Source of the DNA: Coptis chinensis
Taxonomy: Eukaryota > Streptophyta > Magnoliopsida > Ranunculales > Ranunculaceae
Length of the DNA stretch: 64,000 nt
NCBI GenBank assembly: GCA_015680905.1
Contig: CM027385.1
Span: 77,521,501-77,585,500 of the forward strand
Reading direction: 5' to 3'
Part shown: positions 24,273 through 38,600 of the stretch, in pieces
Layout of the letters: every line of letters starts with the position of its first letter
How positions within the stretch are numbered: position 1 is the first letter of the stretch
Notes under the pieces: generated by a model
Told to the model about the DNA's origin: nothing
Seen by the model: the letters and a program-made list of their open reading frames with translations, nothing else
Databases searched by the model: none
Made by a program: the position numbers and the translations under genes

Positions 24273-27200
24273 ATAATAATAATAATAATAATAATAGTAA
24301 TAGTAATATAATAACAATAATCAGCAAGTTAAAAAAAAACAAAAAAGAGTGAAAGATTATAACATTGCATTGACAGTTATACTTGATCGAAATTCCAGCT
24401 ACATAAAGAAGCAATATGCAAGAAGTTCTTCTCGAAATTAGACATTCTAACAACTTGGAAACTAGAAATTCAGTGCCTCTACAGAGCTTGTAGTAAGGGC
24501 CGTGTTACAACCTTCATGTCATGATTAGTAGGATCAGAGAGCTAAAGGTCATGTTCGAAACGTTTCTGAATAGTCATTATGCTGATTTATCAGGTTTTGA
24601 CAATCATGTTCGTTTGCACCGTATTATTATTTGTTTTAAGGATAGGTAGAAAAATATTTCTCAGGTAACGAGCCTCTGGGAAATTGAATACTAGACAGAA
24701 ATCTATCTTCTCTTCAGGTTTTGACAATCATGTTCGTTTGCACCGTATTATTATTTGTTTGAAGGATAGGTAGAAAAATATTTCTCAGGTAACGAGCCTC
24801 TGGGAAATTGAATACTAGACAGAAATCTATCTTCTCTTCTGAAAACTGTGTGACGTAGGAGTCTTACGTGACTAGACAAAATAAATGGCAAAGGTGCCTA
24901 TAAATGCACCATGTCATAATCAGTACAAAAGATAACTGATAACTGAACATTTATCACCTTTATCTAGAGTGCTCCCAAATGAAGATCAACTAATAAGGTA
25001 CTTTAATGATGATATGAAATAATAGAGAAACATTATTTCAATATTTAAGAAGTTCAAAAGTTCTGAACTGGAACCCAACATCTTACGGAAAGGCAAAATG
25101 AAACAGCAGGAACCGTTGATCATAACTTACAGGTCAATTAGGGACAAGTTACTGATAGATTCTGGGATTTTATCATCAATAGAGCAGTTCCTCAATATTC
25201 TGCATGAACAGGAGATACAACTCAAAAGTATTAGCGAAAACATTTACGGAAATCAGGTCATGTTTAATAGGGTGTCTCTATTTTTTGGTGTAAATCTTAC
25301 TCCAGAGTTATAACATGAGGCTAGATTCAATTTTGATGAACAGAGTGGGTTTTTCTCCTTTAGATCATAATGGGATTTAGTCTTTCCCTTTTATACAAAT
25401 CTTAAGCCCTCTTGGGCCTTTTCTTTTGGATAAGTTAACATTTTCCAAAAACTAAATTTGAGGACGACTAGACTGCCTAGAGGTCAATTAGTATGTCTAT
25501 TGCCTAGCCCGACTAATCGGCCCGCCTAGACTCGACAAATTGACCCACAGTTTTTCTAACCGATTTTAGGCCTAGGCGAGTCGGCTAGGCACCACCAAGC
25601 TGCTAGGCCGTGTTTTAGAACACTGATTTGGCATATGTTCTGTTTCTTTTTTGAGATTATGTCCTCGCCATGGAGATCATACTCACAAAGAACAGTATAT
25701 TTGGAAATTTCTAGATTTGTCAAAAGATGAGCAAAAGCTGAGATATGGTGGACCATTCATTTTTTTTTTTTTCCCTACACCTTGTAACAGAGAGTAAGTT
25801 ATAAGTTTTCAAATGAGCTGAATTTTCCTTTCTTCTTGTGATGATGATCTACCGGACAAAGAAATAGCACTTAACTCATTGTGCAAGTTCATTGCTTAAG
25901 TATGAGATGTACAGATGTACTCACATATTTACAACAAGTTGTCCTTATATCTATTGATTCTATTCCCATTGTAAAATAAATAAAATTGGGCCTAATCGCA
26001 AACTGAACAGGTGTAAGCAAGTATGTTGAACACTAACAATGAAGTCATAGCAGTTAATTGTGACATTGATGGGAAAGAGAAATTCGTAGTGATAACTAGA
26101 TCACTAACCCACCTGGAGAAAACAACAACAATCAGAAATGATTAATAGCCATTATAAAGAAGATAACAGTACTCTAAGCTTGAAGTTGACAGGTACTTAC
26201 AACTCTTTTAGACCACTAAGAGCAAGAATACCAGATGGCAAAGGCCCTTCAAAATTACTTCCCATGAGACGTCTATCACCAAAATATCGAATGGTAACAC
26301 TTTAAGATGTCTAATGACTAATTGTAACAGGGTGAGCACGTAAATATATAAGGCAAAATGGATGCTCACAATATTTTAAGATTTGACCAATCAGCGATGA
26401 AGTCAGGTATCTTGCCAGATAAAAGGGTCCCCCTTACCCTACTGCAAGCAAAAGAACATGTTTCTCCTTTTAGTTTCAGACTATCTAAAGTATCCCAGCC
26501 AATTAACTAAACGGTCAAACAATTACAAGTCCTCCAATATCGTCAGGTTTTTAAAACTCCGTGGCAATTCCCCAGTGATACTGTTCCCCGATAGCCGCCT
26601 GCCATTGTGATTAAAACAAACGTATAAAAGTTACAAATAAAAGTAAAGCAATTTGGAAATGGTATCGAAATATATATATAGAGAGAGAGAGAACGTACAA
26701 AGCCATATCTCTCCTACCAGTTGAATTAAGGACTGATATTTTCTAGATATGATCTCCTCACCATGAATAACATGCCCACAAAATTTCGGTTCATTCAAAT
26801 ATGTCTAACCTAATCAAATGTTATTATGAAATCGGAAAATTTTGAACCGTTTGATAACGTTCAAAATTGAACACTAGTTTTCGCAAGGTTAAACATATTC
26901 AAATATAATTAAATTTTGTGGGCATGCTATCCATTGTGAGAAGATCATATCCACAAAAAATTAGGTCTTAATTTAATTTGTAAGTTGATGGGGTGGCTCT
27001 ATCCCTCCTATATATTTATGGGCCAGGATTAATATACAACACTTTTTATACAATAGTTTATAAAATGGCCTCCATCTCACTCTACAAATTTACTTACAAT
27101 TTGATTTTTTGTGGATGTCATCTTCCTACCATGGAGAACATCCTTGCAAAAATTGAGCTCATTTGGAAATTTCTAAAGATGCCAAAATAGGATTGAAATA

Positions 27201-30200
27201 TTTTAAATCCTGACCGTTAAAATAAATCACATTTTCAAATCAAGTTTTGAAGGAGTAAGAGATTTTGGAATGACATGAAATTTTGTGGATATGATCTCTA
27301 TATTGATAAGATCATACCCACAAAGTATTAGACCTTAGTTCAACTTATAAAAAGGTGTTGTATAAACTGTTGTATAAAAAGTGTTATATATGAATCCCTC
27401 CCCTAATTCTTGAGGAAGGTTAGCAGAGAGTAAAATATATATATACATAAAAACTCACATTGTAATAAGATTTTTTGCCTCTCCTAATTCTGTAGGAAGG
27501 TCACCAGAGAGTTGATTTCCTTCCAAGACCCTAGCATTGGAATCAAAGCAACAAATTCAATAAAGGGGAATAAAGAAGGTGAAGTGCAAGGAATTCATGG
27601 ATTGGACTCACAGCCATTTAAGTTGGGAGAGGTCGCCTAATTCCTTAGGGATGCTTCCATTTAACTTGTTATATGATAAATCCCTGGAAAGAATCACGTC
27701 CAAATTATTCAAACTCACAACCAAGGGCGGAGCCAAGGGTGTGCAAGGGTCAATAGCTGCACACCCTGAACTCTCGGCAAAAATGAAACTAGTATTACAA
27801 GAACTTAGTTGGTAGTTAATGTTTGCTACTATAGATAACACTTTGTAATGTTTTTTTTTAGTCTATTTAATCTAGGATTTAAGTAAAAGAAATCCCAAGG
27901 CTTTACTACCTTTAGATTCTTTTTAGTTTTAGTTTTACATGATAAGCATGCGAAGCAGTAGATATCTACTATTTTGCTTTTAGTCATTCACTGGTTATAT
28001 AAAACAATGGGTTGTTGGTGCACTATATCAAAATATATGTAAAAGAAGTGTAAACATTACACTTGGACTCTTGAGGAAACAAGATGTTTTCTAGTTTGCA
28101 TCTTATCAGTTATCACTCATTGATCATCTTCTCTCCGTCCCTTTAGACCATAAGATCATAAATTTCTTCAGTTTGACTGTGTAGTTGTGCATTTTTTCCA
28201 CTAGAACTCATAAATGATGTACCAAATTTAGACACTATTTTTTCCCATTAGAACTCATCTTGGTCACCCTCACATTATTTTCTGGCTCCACCACTGCTCA
28301 CAACCAAGTTTTCTCATAAAATAAAAAATCAAATCAAGGAACTAAGATGGATGCTACTTACAGCAGGGTAAGATTGTACAAAGTACCCAAGGTTGATGGC
28401 ATTTCATCTTCAAGGAAGTTGTATTCCAGATGGCTGTGGCAGCAAAAGGACAGGTTAATGTACTGTATTTGCTGAGAGAAGATTTTTTCAGTTGTCAAAT
28501 TACTATCCCTACTCCTTGGGGCATTTTCTCCTAAGATTTTATGAGTAAGTTCTCCAATTACATGTATTCTTTGCAGTGGCACAAGTTAACAGAAGACTTA
28601 CATATGTGTCAAGGATTTCAAATTACCCAAACTCCATGGCACAACTCCATTCAATTGATTCTTAGAGAGATCCCTGTAAAATAAAGCAAATTCGTTAATT
28701 TCAAGTTTCATTTAAAAAATAATATAAATAAATAAATAAAAACAAAAGAAAAAAAAAAAAACAAATAACAACAAACAACAAAGGGCTAGTAGAAGTTTGG
28801 AAGCAAGAATTACAAATGACGAAGTTTCAACAAGTTTCCCAAAGTGCTTGGTATCGAGCCATGAAGCAGATTAATTGACAAGTCACTGTTTAAACAAAAA
28901 AAACAACATTGTTATCCATTAGTTACTTCATGCTAAGTCCCAAGAAAAAAGAAGAATGTTAACGTATGGGGTGCATGGTTGCAGTTATAAGTGTTTGATC
29001 TTCCTAACAATTTTCTTAATAACTTTATAAATTTTGAGTCAATAATACTGGAGAAATTAACTGTGACTTTCGTACTAGGAGCTCTTATATTGATAATTCC
29101 TTCATACATCAATCAAAAACTATGAAAAACAATTTCCTAATCTTATGATTGTCTTCATACTTTCGTTCTAGGAGCTCTTATGATTGTCTTCTATCTTTTT
29201 CTCATTGTAGTCGACTATTATGTTCTTCAGCAATAAGTTGTGCAACCCTTGCGTCAACATGATGATGAAATTCTTACTCTTGAAGTGTTTGAAAGTACTT
29301 CTGATGAGTGGGCATGTAAAAGAGACAACTTGTAACAACAATCACAATAAGCTCTTTCATAGCGGAAAAGAATATTGTAATCAATAAGCTCTTTCATAGC
29401 GGAAAATACAAAGAACTGATATTTTCAAGCTGTTCTTGTAGTTCACAAATTCTTTTCTTAGTGTCAACAATTCGAGCATGAAGTTGTTGTGGGTTTGAGT
29501 AAGAAGTACAATCTGCCATACTTTCTTATATTATTGTTTTATAAGCAGTGGTTGAAAGGTCATGTAATGAAAACAATGGTGGTGGGCAAGGATCATTGGT
29601 AATACGGTGACGAGGATAGAAGATGAAAAACGTGGACAAAAAAAAAACAAAAACAAAAACAAAATCAAACCTCAAAAGAGGTTGCCCTAAGGTTGGTGCC
29701 TTGGAGTCGAGCAAATTATTTGCACAACTCTTATCTTTGTCGTCTTGTTGCTTTCTTTACTGCAGAAAGATAGTATACTAGTATTGTGGGACACAAATGT
29801 TTCAAAACAGCTTAGATTCAGAGCAACTCTGAAAGCATAGAAACCTGTATTTACGTCCTAAGAACGTTCTTCAACTCGGAATTGGATATTAACCCCTGAA
29901 CCCATCAGAAACTGACTGGTACCAATTGAAGTTGTGGAAGTAATAGAAAAAGTTCATTAGAATAGGAATTGAGGAGATACATTTGAGAGCAACTAATATA
30001 AAGTTTAATAAATAATGAAAATGCCAATTGTAACTTTCGTTATAGGAGTCCTTTGTATAGATAACTCCTTCACAATATCAGATTCTCCTATAACAATGAA
30101 AAACAGTTTGCTAATTTGTCTATAAAACAATGGCAACATTCTAAAACTATTTGAACTCATAAACTGGTATTCTAGACACTTCTAGGCTTAATAAGTAAGT

Positions 30201-33200
30201 CGCCAAAAAAAATATACATTAATTGGTCGATGAGGGGTTGGATTTGTCATCCAATCTGCATTTGTTGCTTGTTGGACTTTGTGATTTGCAAATGCATCAG
30301 CAGATTCATTCGCGCCATAATAATTCCATGATAGCATAATGCCTTCAAATTGTCTCCAAAGTGATGTGCTCAAGCAGTGTTGTTTTATAACTTGCCAACA
30401 CCTGCTTTTTGGTGCATTGTAGTATTGCATTGAAGACAACTTGGGAATCTACTTCAACCCAAATTTAAATAACACAAGTGTGAGCATGTTCTAAGCCAAG
30501 CCTTAGCTCAGTAAACTATGCAAAACTTGTTGTAAATTCTTGGGTAGGTTCAGAATTTCCAAAAACAAATTCTGCCATGTCATTCTTTAGGATACTACCA
30601 GCAGCTGCAGGACCAGGATTTCAAGGCTGTTATTAGGTTCTTACTGTTATATTAGACTTTTTTTTTTTTGCTAAAGAGGGTTTGTACTTGAATATGTCCT
30701 TACTTTTTCTTTGTTGGAAACAAGAAAGACATTAAAATTACCGCACATCCAATTAAAACTAAACATAGACACTTCTACCATTATCTTCTGTCGCTTCTCA
30801 AACACAGACACTTAAGCCATGAAAATCTCAATCAACAACGTACAAATGTGGGATGCATCAATTTAGATAAACAACAACTGCACTATGTTATCCCTAAGCA
30901 TTCTATGGTCATGATCAATTAACTAAACCAACAAAAATTTAAGGTATCCTTTTGAAACATGCACAAACACTTGTAATAGTTAAGGAGAAACTCTTACAGT
31001 TCTTCAAGGTACGTAAGATTTCCCACTGTCGGAGAGATTATACCAGATAAATCCTTGGCATATATCAATCTACAAAAGAAAGTTGAAGTGTTAAACAACA
31101 CAACAATTCTCTCCCCAGAAGATTAGGACGAGGTCATGAGGACAATGGATTTTACTAGATTCATCCCTGTTTAAGTTGAAAGAATGTAAGCCTGTGTTTT
31201 AAATAAAGACAAAATAAGTAGATTGTGGGATAAAGATCATACAGCTTTGTCACGTGACAAACGGTTCCACCATCGAAGCTACAGTTACATCTCACTTCCT
31301 TTTGGTCACGATCACCACATAACTGGTTAGTGTACAATCTCTCCAGCCTAAATGCCGATTTGGAGACAATTTCATTCAGAGCGTCGACTGCAGTAATTGA
31401 TCACAAAGAACAGTTTAAACTTTGTCAAAAACTCAGTAATATGGGTTGTACGTAAAATAAAAAAAAATAAAAAATTAACATAAAATACATCTCGACCCGA
31501 CCAGGCCAAAATGAACCGGCTTATTTGGTATTCACATTTAGTACATATTCTAGTACATGTCTCAATTTCTCCCATCTTCCTATTGAATTAATACATTAAC
31601 ATGAAGAAAAAACTCACTAAATGAACGTGTTAAAAGGTTTAAGTTGTTTACTGAATTAATACATTTTCAAATGATTGCTAAATGAATGTATTAACTAGAA
31701 AAAAAAAAATGGTTATCCTAAAAGAGAATTCGATTATATAATTTAAATTTCTGATTTACTACCGTGTTTTGCGGATTCTGAAATTTTCGAAAATTTTCCG
31801 ATTTTCCAAACTTTTCGAATTCGGAAAAAAAAATTGTTATCCAAAAAAAATTTGAAAATTTTCCAAAAGCCCTATATCTTATCCGATCCGATCTGAAGTC
31901 ACCCCTAGGTATGCACAACAATCAGTTTGAATGCCTGAAATAGGTATGCACAATCTTTGTGCTTAGTGTATTGACCCCCACCTACGTGGCAAATGTCCAT
32001 TGGTAAGGTCTCTCCTACCAATTCGTTTCTTAGCAAAGAGATAATCATCAATTAATAGTCATGTTCATTTATAAATACTTGAGCTACAAGAAATCTCTAC
32101 TCTACACGTATAAATATCAAACTATTTTTCATAAAAAACTACAATCTTGAGACTTGATCATATCTATAATTTTGGTACGTAGGCAACCAAAAGGTACAAT
32201 CTCATCATTTTTTCGATCACTATCATTTTTCTCACCACATTTCTACATTATTCATATCTTCCGTAACCATTTAGTGATTGGATCATATTTGGTCGAAACA
32301 TAATTTGCACCATCTGCGGTTCTTATTCAATACCCACGATCGTATTCCACGAAAGTTATGGCAAATAATAGCTCACGTTTAAGATGCACTTACTGACGAT
32401 CATCAAGAACATGATGTTCATGGTCAACCTAGCGACAACAGACTACCCCCTCTTGCTCCTCTTCAGCATCAAGTTGCACGCAACATTACTAACATACCAC
32501 CTTTGCACCAAAGTGTTGGAGGACACTCGACCGTCGATCTACTTTAAGAATTTCGAATTGGCATACTCCCTGAAAAGAGATAACTTTTATTTCGGCCTAA
32601 CTTCTAGAAACAGAAAAACAAAAGCTTATTTTGTTATTAAAGAAAAATAGTCATGCTTTTGCTTGGCGATCACGAGTAGAACAAATGCCCAGTATAGATC
32701 CTTCTATGTGGCTTGTCACAAACTCGGTGTTGATCCCAATGCAAAGCCGATTAGATAGAAACCACAAAGGATGGCCCCAGATAGAAAGTTGAAGGTGAAA
32801 GAAGAACTCAACCTTTTGTTGTCCGTTAATTTTCATAAGGCTTGTGACTTATCCAAAATGGCTATCGAATGTATTCACAATGCCTAAATATAAAAAATGA
32901 CAAGTTACGAGTTTGTATCGATTATACGAATCTCAACAAAGCATGTCCTATTATGGAATATGCACAACAATTTGTGTGCCTACCTAAAATAGGTATGCAC
33001 AATCTGTGCGCATACCTAGTGAAGTGTGCGCATTCAGTGTGCACATTCAATATGCACAACAATTAATGGGCATTACCTAATGGGCTATGCATGCACATTC
33101 AATGTATGTACATGCTTATTGGGGTCTGGTTGAGACCCAATTCTATCTCCATAGATTTATATAAATACTTTTTTACGAAGTTTTGTTATAGGTAGTATCT

Positions 33201-35572
33201 ATAGCCTGTAGTTTGGGCGGGCAACCCGGGAAAAAACATCGCTAGGAATTAGCTTATCGACTCCTCGAATAATACTATAAGAGTAATAGTACAGGCTCTC
33301 ACAACAATGACATATTTTGGAACTTTGTGGCTAAGTTTTGTAGCCTATAAGGATTTATTGTAATGAAAAAGACAATTTTGAGTCAATAAACTTATTTAAA
33401 ATAGTGATTCTCTGTTTCATTGGTTTGAGTATTAAGTGTTATATTATATTTGGTCTATTGCTCTACATAAACCCATTTGATACGATATTATTAAATTCAA
33501 GTTTACATACAATATTTGATGGTGGTACGATGGTGGCGAGGTTAGGATTTGCGACTATTGAAATTTGGGAGCTCTGTTAGCAAATAGCAACAAAGAGAAT
33601 TGGATTGATGGTTGTTTTTTTCATACAGACTGCCGGTCAACTGAGTTGACTAACGGTCAAGTACCGGAAGTAGGACTAAAGACTAATATTTAAGTTTTTC
33701 AGGACCAAAGCCTAATAAACCAACTAATAGTATGATCAAATCCTAAAACACCCGTTATTTTTTCCTAATAATTAACATTTACTCTTACTGGTATCGTAAC
33801 GCACTAATAATGGCTTCTAACGTTAGTTTTACAATTGATTGGACACAAATTAAACAGGTTACACTACGGGATTGTAAACAATTGAAAAATCATTGTAACG
33901 ACCCAACCCATCCTACCACGACGAGAGTGAGACAATAGAGTCCCTACTTAACCACTGCAAACATCCGACAGTGTAGGGTTTTCGAACTCCAGTCAACAAC
34001 TTCCCGCGGCCAGGTGGTCACCCATCCTATAACACCTATATTTTTCCTTCCTATTTATTAGTGCATAGAAATAAAATATTAACAAAAAAAGAAAATTTAA
34101 AGCAAAGATAATGATAGTGATAAATATAGAAAGAGAAAAACTTGGAAGTGGGGTTTTGGTTTTACCAACCCCTCTTTCCTATTTTTAGGGGCGTTTTTTT
34201 TTAAAAGAAAAAATGATAACCAAAAGAAAAAGAAAAGAGATGTGTGTGAGAGAAAATAGAGAGAGTACATAGAGAGAGAGAGAGAGAGCAAACCTTTTTG
34301 TAGCGAGGAGGAAAGAGAGAAAGGAGCCGAAGGAAGAAGACAACCTTCTCAACGCGTAATCGATTTTCGAGTTCGCCAGATTTCGAGTTTTGTTACGTAA
34401 GCAAACGTTTTCGCTTTTCGATTAATTCCGGTGAGTAGTCTAAATTTTATTCTTTTTAAAACTTAATGGATTACCAACTGATTTTATTAGTTAATGGTTT
34501 AAGTTAGTTTATTTGGAACTATAAGATGAATATATATTAAGTTGTTTAAAGCGATGCATGATATATTGACACCAAGATTTAGTTTTGAATGATGGGTTTC
34601 TTGAGTATGCGTAGATGTTTGATGGTAATAGTGTGAAAGTCTTGAATAGCTTGAAGTAACATATAGATAGCTATATAAATGTACGAGAAGTTTGGGTTTT
34701 GTGTTACTGATGTTTGATGTTCAAGAGTCTTTTTGCTATATATATGGTTGCATGCGGTATGTGAGTTATCAGTTGTTTTAATGAACTTCCCAAATTCTTA
34801 AATATGGTAGTAGGCGGTTAAGTTATTGATTTTGGAATTTGTCTAATGTAAGGGTAGCTACAAACGCTATGCTTCTTTTTATTTTATGATGATTTCATGT
34901 TGTGATGAGTATATTTACTTAGTGCCAAACCATTTGTTTTAAATTGACTTAGGCTAAGTCCAATGGTGCGGCAAAACACCAAATTTCACGTAAAATGTGA
35001 TGCAATGGTACGTTAAAACGTTATACCGCCAATGCTATCTTTATAAATTTCTCTATTTATGCAGTCAATTTTAACGTTATAGCGTATGCTCTGTACGCCA
35101 TAGCCAGTGGCGGCCTAGCAAAAAAAATCCAAATAACTCTGCACGCCATAGCTAGTGGCGGTTAGAAATTTGATTTAATTCAATTAATAACCTACATGCC
35201 ACTCTCAATGGCGGTTAGAATTCAATTATTATTTTCCACTCGCCACTCCCAATAGCGGTTAGAATTGATTCCTATTTTTTTGCTTTTTTAATAACTTAAT
35301 TTATGTAATTGCCATTCTATCCTACCCTTTTAAATAACAAAAGTGGATATTATTGCTGCACGCCAAGATATCATCAAGGGTGAAAACCAAACCATTGGGT
35401 TTGATTTCGCTATCCCAGTAACGGTATCCACTGTGCTATTGTGGTTTGGTGTTTTGCTGCACCAAACCATTGGACTTAGCCTTAAAGTACTTTGGTTGTC
35501 AGAAGATGAGATTTTCAATTGTAGTGGTCTGGATATAACTACTGATGGTCTACAGGACTTTGATTGGTTTGA

Positions 35573-35632
<60 letters not shown>

Positions 35633-38600
35633 TTTTGTGTTTGTGCTACTGACGACATTTACTCTATAGTTTAATTTTCTGCATGACTAAATTGCTAAGA
35701 AATGTTAATTTGATTATAGCTACTGGCGCCAAGGTTATCTAGTGATATGTGTCTTCATGGAAATATAACTATGGAAGTGGGTAAATAGTTAGTCACTGAT
35801 TGAATTGAAGTATATGTCAGAGTTTGATTTATTTTCATTAAGGCCCGGTTATAACTATTGGTGATATGCATAACCATTGCTTATGTTCAAGCCTAGTTTT
35901 TCCCTGACTTTAATTTTAAGCTAATCTTGTGTGTTAGCTTTTCAACGCAAAAAGCCTCGATGCATTTGGATACCTATGGAAAGAGTTGTGTCATTTGGAA
36001 GATAGTCCATCAGAAATCTAGTTTGCCGAAAATTAGGATTTTTATTGTTTTCAACCTAAGTTTTCTTATAGATTGGCTGAGGTTGGGACTTCGAGTTCTA
36101 CATGAAAAAGTAGGTCTACATACCCTAGTTTCTAAATAATTAAGTTACATGTCATTTGGATGATTGTAGGAAAAACTATAGCATTGACAAGTTAGCTAGA
36201 AAACCTACCGTATTATCCTTTATGTGCATGAACCTATTTTGGGAAATATGTCTAGTAATGAACTAAGAGTCTCTTAAACTCTTCTTGGGTGTTTTATATA
36301 GTGTTTGTAGCCTACTTTTAGGTTGTGGTTTTATTTGGAACCGACATGGTTTATAAGATCGTTTTTTTTTAATCAAAAGTAGAGAAATATCTATTTGTGA
36401 GTTTTTAGATTTAAAGGTTCATAGTGTATCTCTGGGTATGAAACTTTACGTATATGATTGTGGGAGTATTTGAAACTTACTGTATGTGATTTTATATAGT
36501 ATAAATTGTTGTTTTCCTTAAATGTACATACAAGGATGTTGATATTTATTGGTTAAGAGCTACGTAAGGCTTGATTCTAATATTGAAAGATTGGATACGT
36601 AGGCAACCTTATGTACAGGTGAAGTCACTATATTATATATTATATATTAGTTTTTGTGATAACTATATGTGTATAATGTTAGTATTTAATTGTGTACGTG
36701 ATTGTGGCTGTTTGAATTGTATTTGATTGATGATCATTCGTGTTGCATTCAATGATATTTAAATATGTGATTGATTTGCATTTATGCGTGAAAATAACTT
36801 TCTGCACGTGTGATCAATTGTGGTGCATGATTAATGCTAGTACAATGATAAGTGAGCTGGGAATAAGATTTTCAACGAGCCGACCACACCTTTAGATCTC
36901 TCCACACCTCAGGATTTAGTAATGATATATTATGACTTGAGATGTCATGTGATAGGAAGGTATTCATTGAATGTGCTGTGAATGACCGTTAGTGTTATGA
37001 TGGGTATTCCTTGAATGTGGTGGGAATGACCCAAGAATTCATTGAATGTGCAATAAATGACCTGTTAGTGTATGATGGGTATTCCTTGAATGTGGCAGGA
37101 ATGACCCAAGGTATTCATTGAATGTGCCGTGAATGACTTGAGATATTGAATGCCCATAAGAAGATGTGATTATGCGCATGGAAAGCCTAGAGATGGTTGT
37201 GACTCACAAGTTACGAGTTTACAAGATGTAAATATGTTCCTGGAGGCAATATCCGATCACCGCTTAGGACATATGTCTTGTAGTTGTACTCGGTGTGAGA
37301 AAGGCACACATGTATGTGTGATTTGGCAAATGTGTGAAGTGCAAATCGTGGAGTAGAAACTAAAGGTGAGGTCAGTAAATAAGTGATTAATAAACAAGAT
37401 ACATTGTGGAATTGAATCAACTAAAAATATAAGAATTTGTGTGATATTATGGATGTGAAGTGTGACTGTGAATAATATTAGTGAATGCTTGTGATATTTT
37501 ATGTGATTGCGAAATGACTATAATTTGATATGTTATTACAAAAATATTAATGACTTGTGATAGTCTAAGATATATGGTTAAGCATGCAGAAACTTTATGA
37601 CGTAATGATGTCATGTGAATGACTACCCTTGAATCTTGATATATGTATTATGATAAGTGGTATTCCCTGAATATGCGGGACGAACCAGGTTGTATCAATT
37701 AGACTTAAAAGTCTTAAATGATGTTTGATTATGAATGAAAATTTGACTGGCTGAGATAAATCATTTTATTATGATGTCTAACTCTATTTTGTAGGAGGAT
37801 AGGATCTATTAATCTTTTATGCAGGGATGTAAATATCCTACCTTAAGACGATGTGTTGGCTTAAAGGTAAGGTGTATGTATCAAACTCATATTTAATTAG
37901 GTTATCATATGTGCATTTAATAAGTGGAATATAAGTGGTATTTATGTTGTGAGTTATTTTGGAAAGTGGGAATGATGAGTACTGTTATATGAGATTCTTG
38001 GAATTGTATATTGGGGGTGAAATCTTACTTGGGAAGAAACTACATGCCGTTTTAAGAAAATGGGACTAACTTGTCTTCCAAGTTGAAATGATTGTAATAG
38101 TATATTCCTTTATTTGAACTATTGAACATATTGTTTTTATATTTAGTCTTACTCATACCAACAAATTCAATTTGCTAACCCATGTTTGCTTTTTTTTGCA
38201 ACGTGGGTGTGTTCTTGGAAACATTGATGATTGAATGCAGTGGATGACGACGTTTGATTTGGATTTGCTTTTGGAGCCTTACTGGTTTAAGTTTTCTAAA
38301 GTAGAAAGTTTGGATTTGAAACAGATGTAATAGAGTTGGTTAGTAATTTTTTTTATTTGTGAATGAAGAGTTGATCTTTCGGTTTTAATTTGATCTCATT
38401 TTTCTATATTGTGTTTGGTAATGGGTTATTAGGGTTTTGTTTCATCCTGGGTTTTCAAAAGATGGAATAGGGTGCCGACTGAGATAATTATATTTTGGGT
38501 AATTCTCTATTTTAATTTTCTGAAAATTTGGGGTGTGACACATCCTTGGACTACTCCCGCCTGAGTACGCTTAACTATGGAGTTCCTACGGAATCCCAGA

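Larger units (their letters stand above)
23073..31069 (-). other. Receptor kinase LRR exon block (14 small exons)
   Basis: Nine exons of exactly 72 nt each encode one 24-residue LRR in the same phase (for example [51 protein letters not shown]). Shorter exons follow: 69 nt ([12 protein letters not shown]), 60 nt ([11 protein letters not shown]), 63 nt ([12 protein letters not shown]), 36 nt ([10 protein letters not shown]) and 53 nt ([10 protein letters not shown]). The constant length and phase show how the array could have grown by exon duplication. The last two micro-exons replace the DLSYNNF-type segment seen in relatives. Confidence 0.8.
34028..38540. mobile_element. Solo LTR of a Ty3/gypsy element, 4,513 bp, inside the Cassandra LTR
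   Basis: It starts TATAACACCTATATTTT (the first base pair TA instead of TG) and ends TTTGGGGTGTGACA. It is flanked by CATCC at 34023-34027 and 38541-38545, a perfect 5-bp target duplication taken from the 5S box C. There is no gag or pol frame. Its 3' part (TACTCATACC, CATGTTTGC, GCAACGTGGGTGTG) is related to the solo LTR at 3541 and, more closely, to the antisense fragment at 59525. It includes a GA-rich tract near 34270, an (AT)n run and a tandem repeat. Confidence 0.85.

Noticed and set aside
24199-24453. A minus-strand frame with long Leu and Val runs
   Set aside because: It is the translation of the ACT/AAT microsatellite.
36959-37141. A CRISPR-like array
   Set aside because: The repeats are an imperfect plant tandem repeat without unique spacers of constant length, in a eukaryotic LTR.
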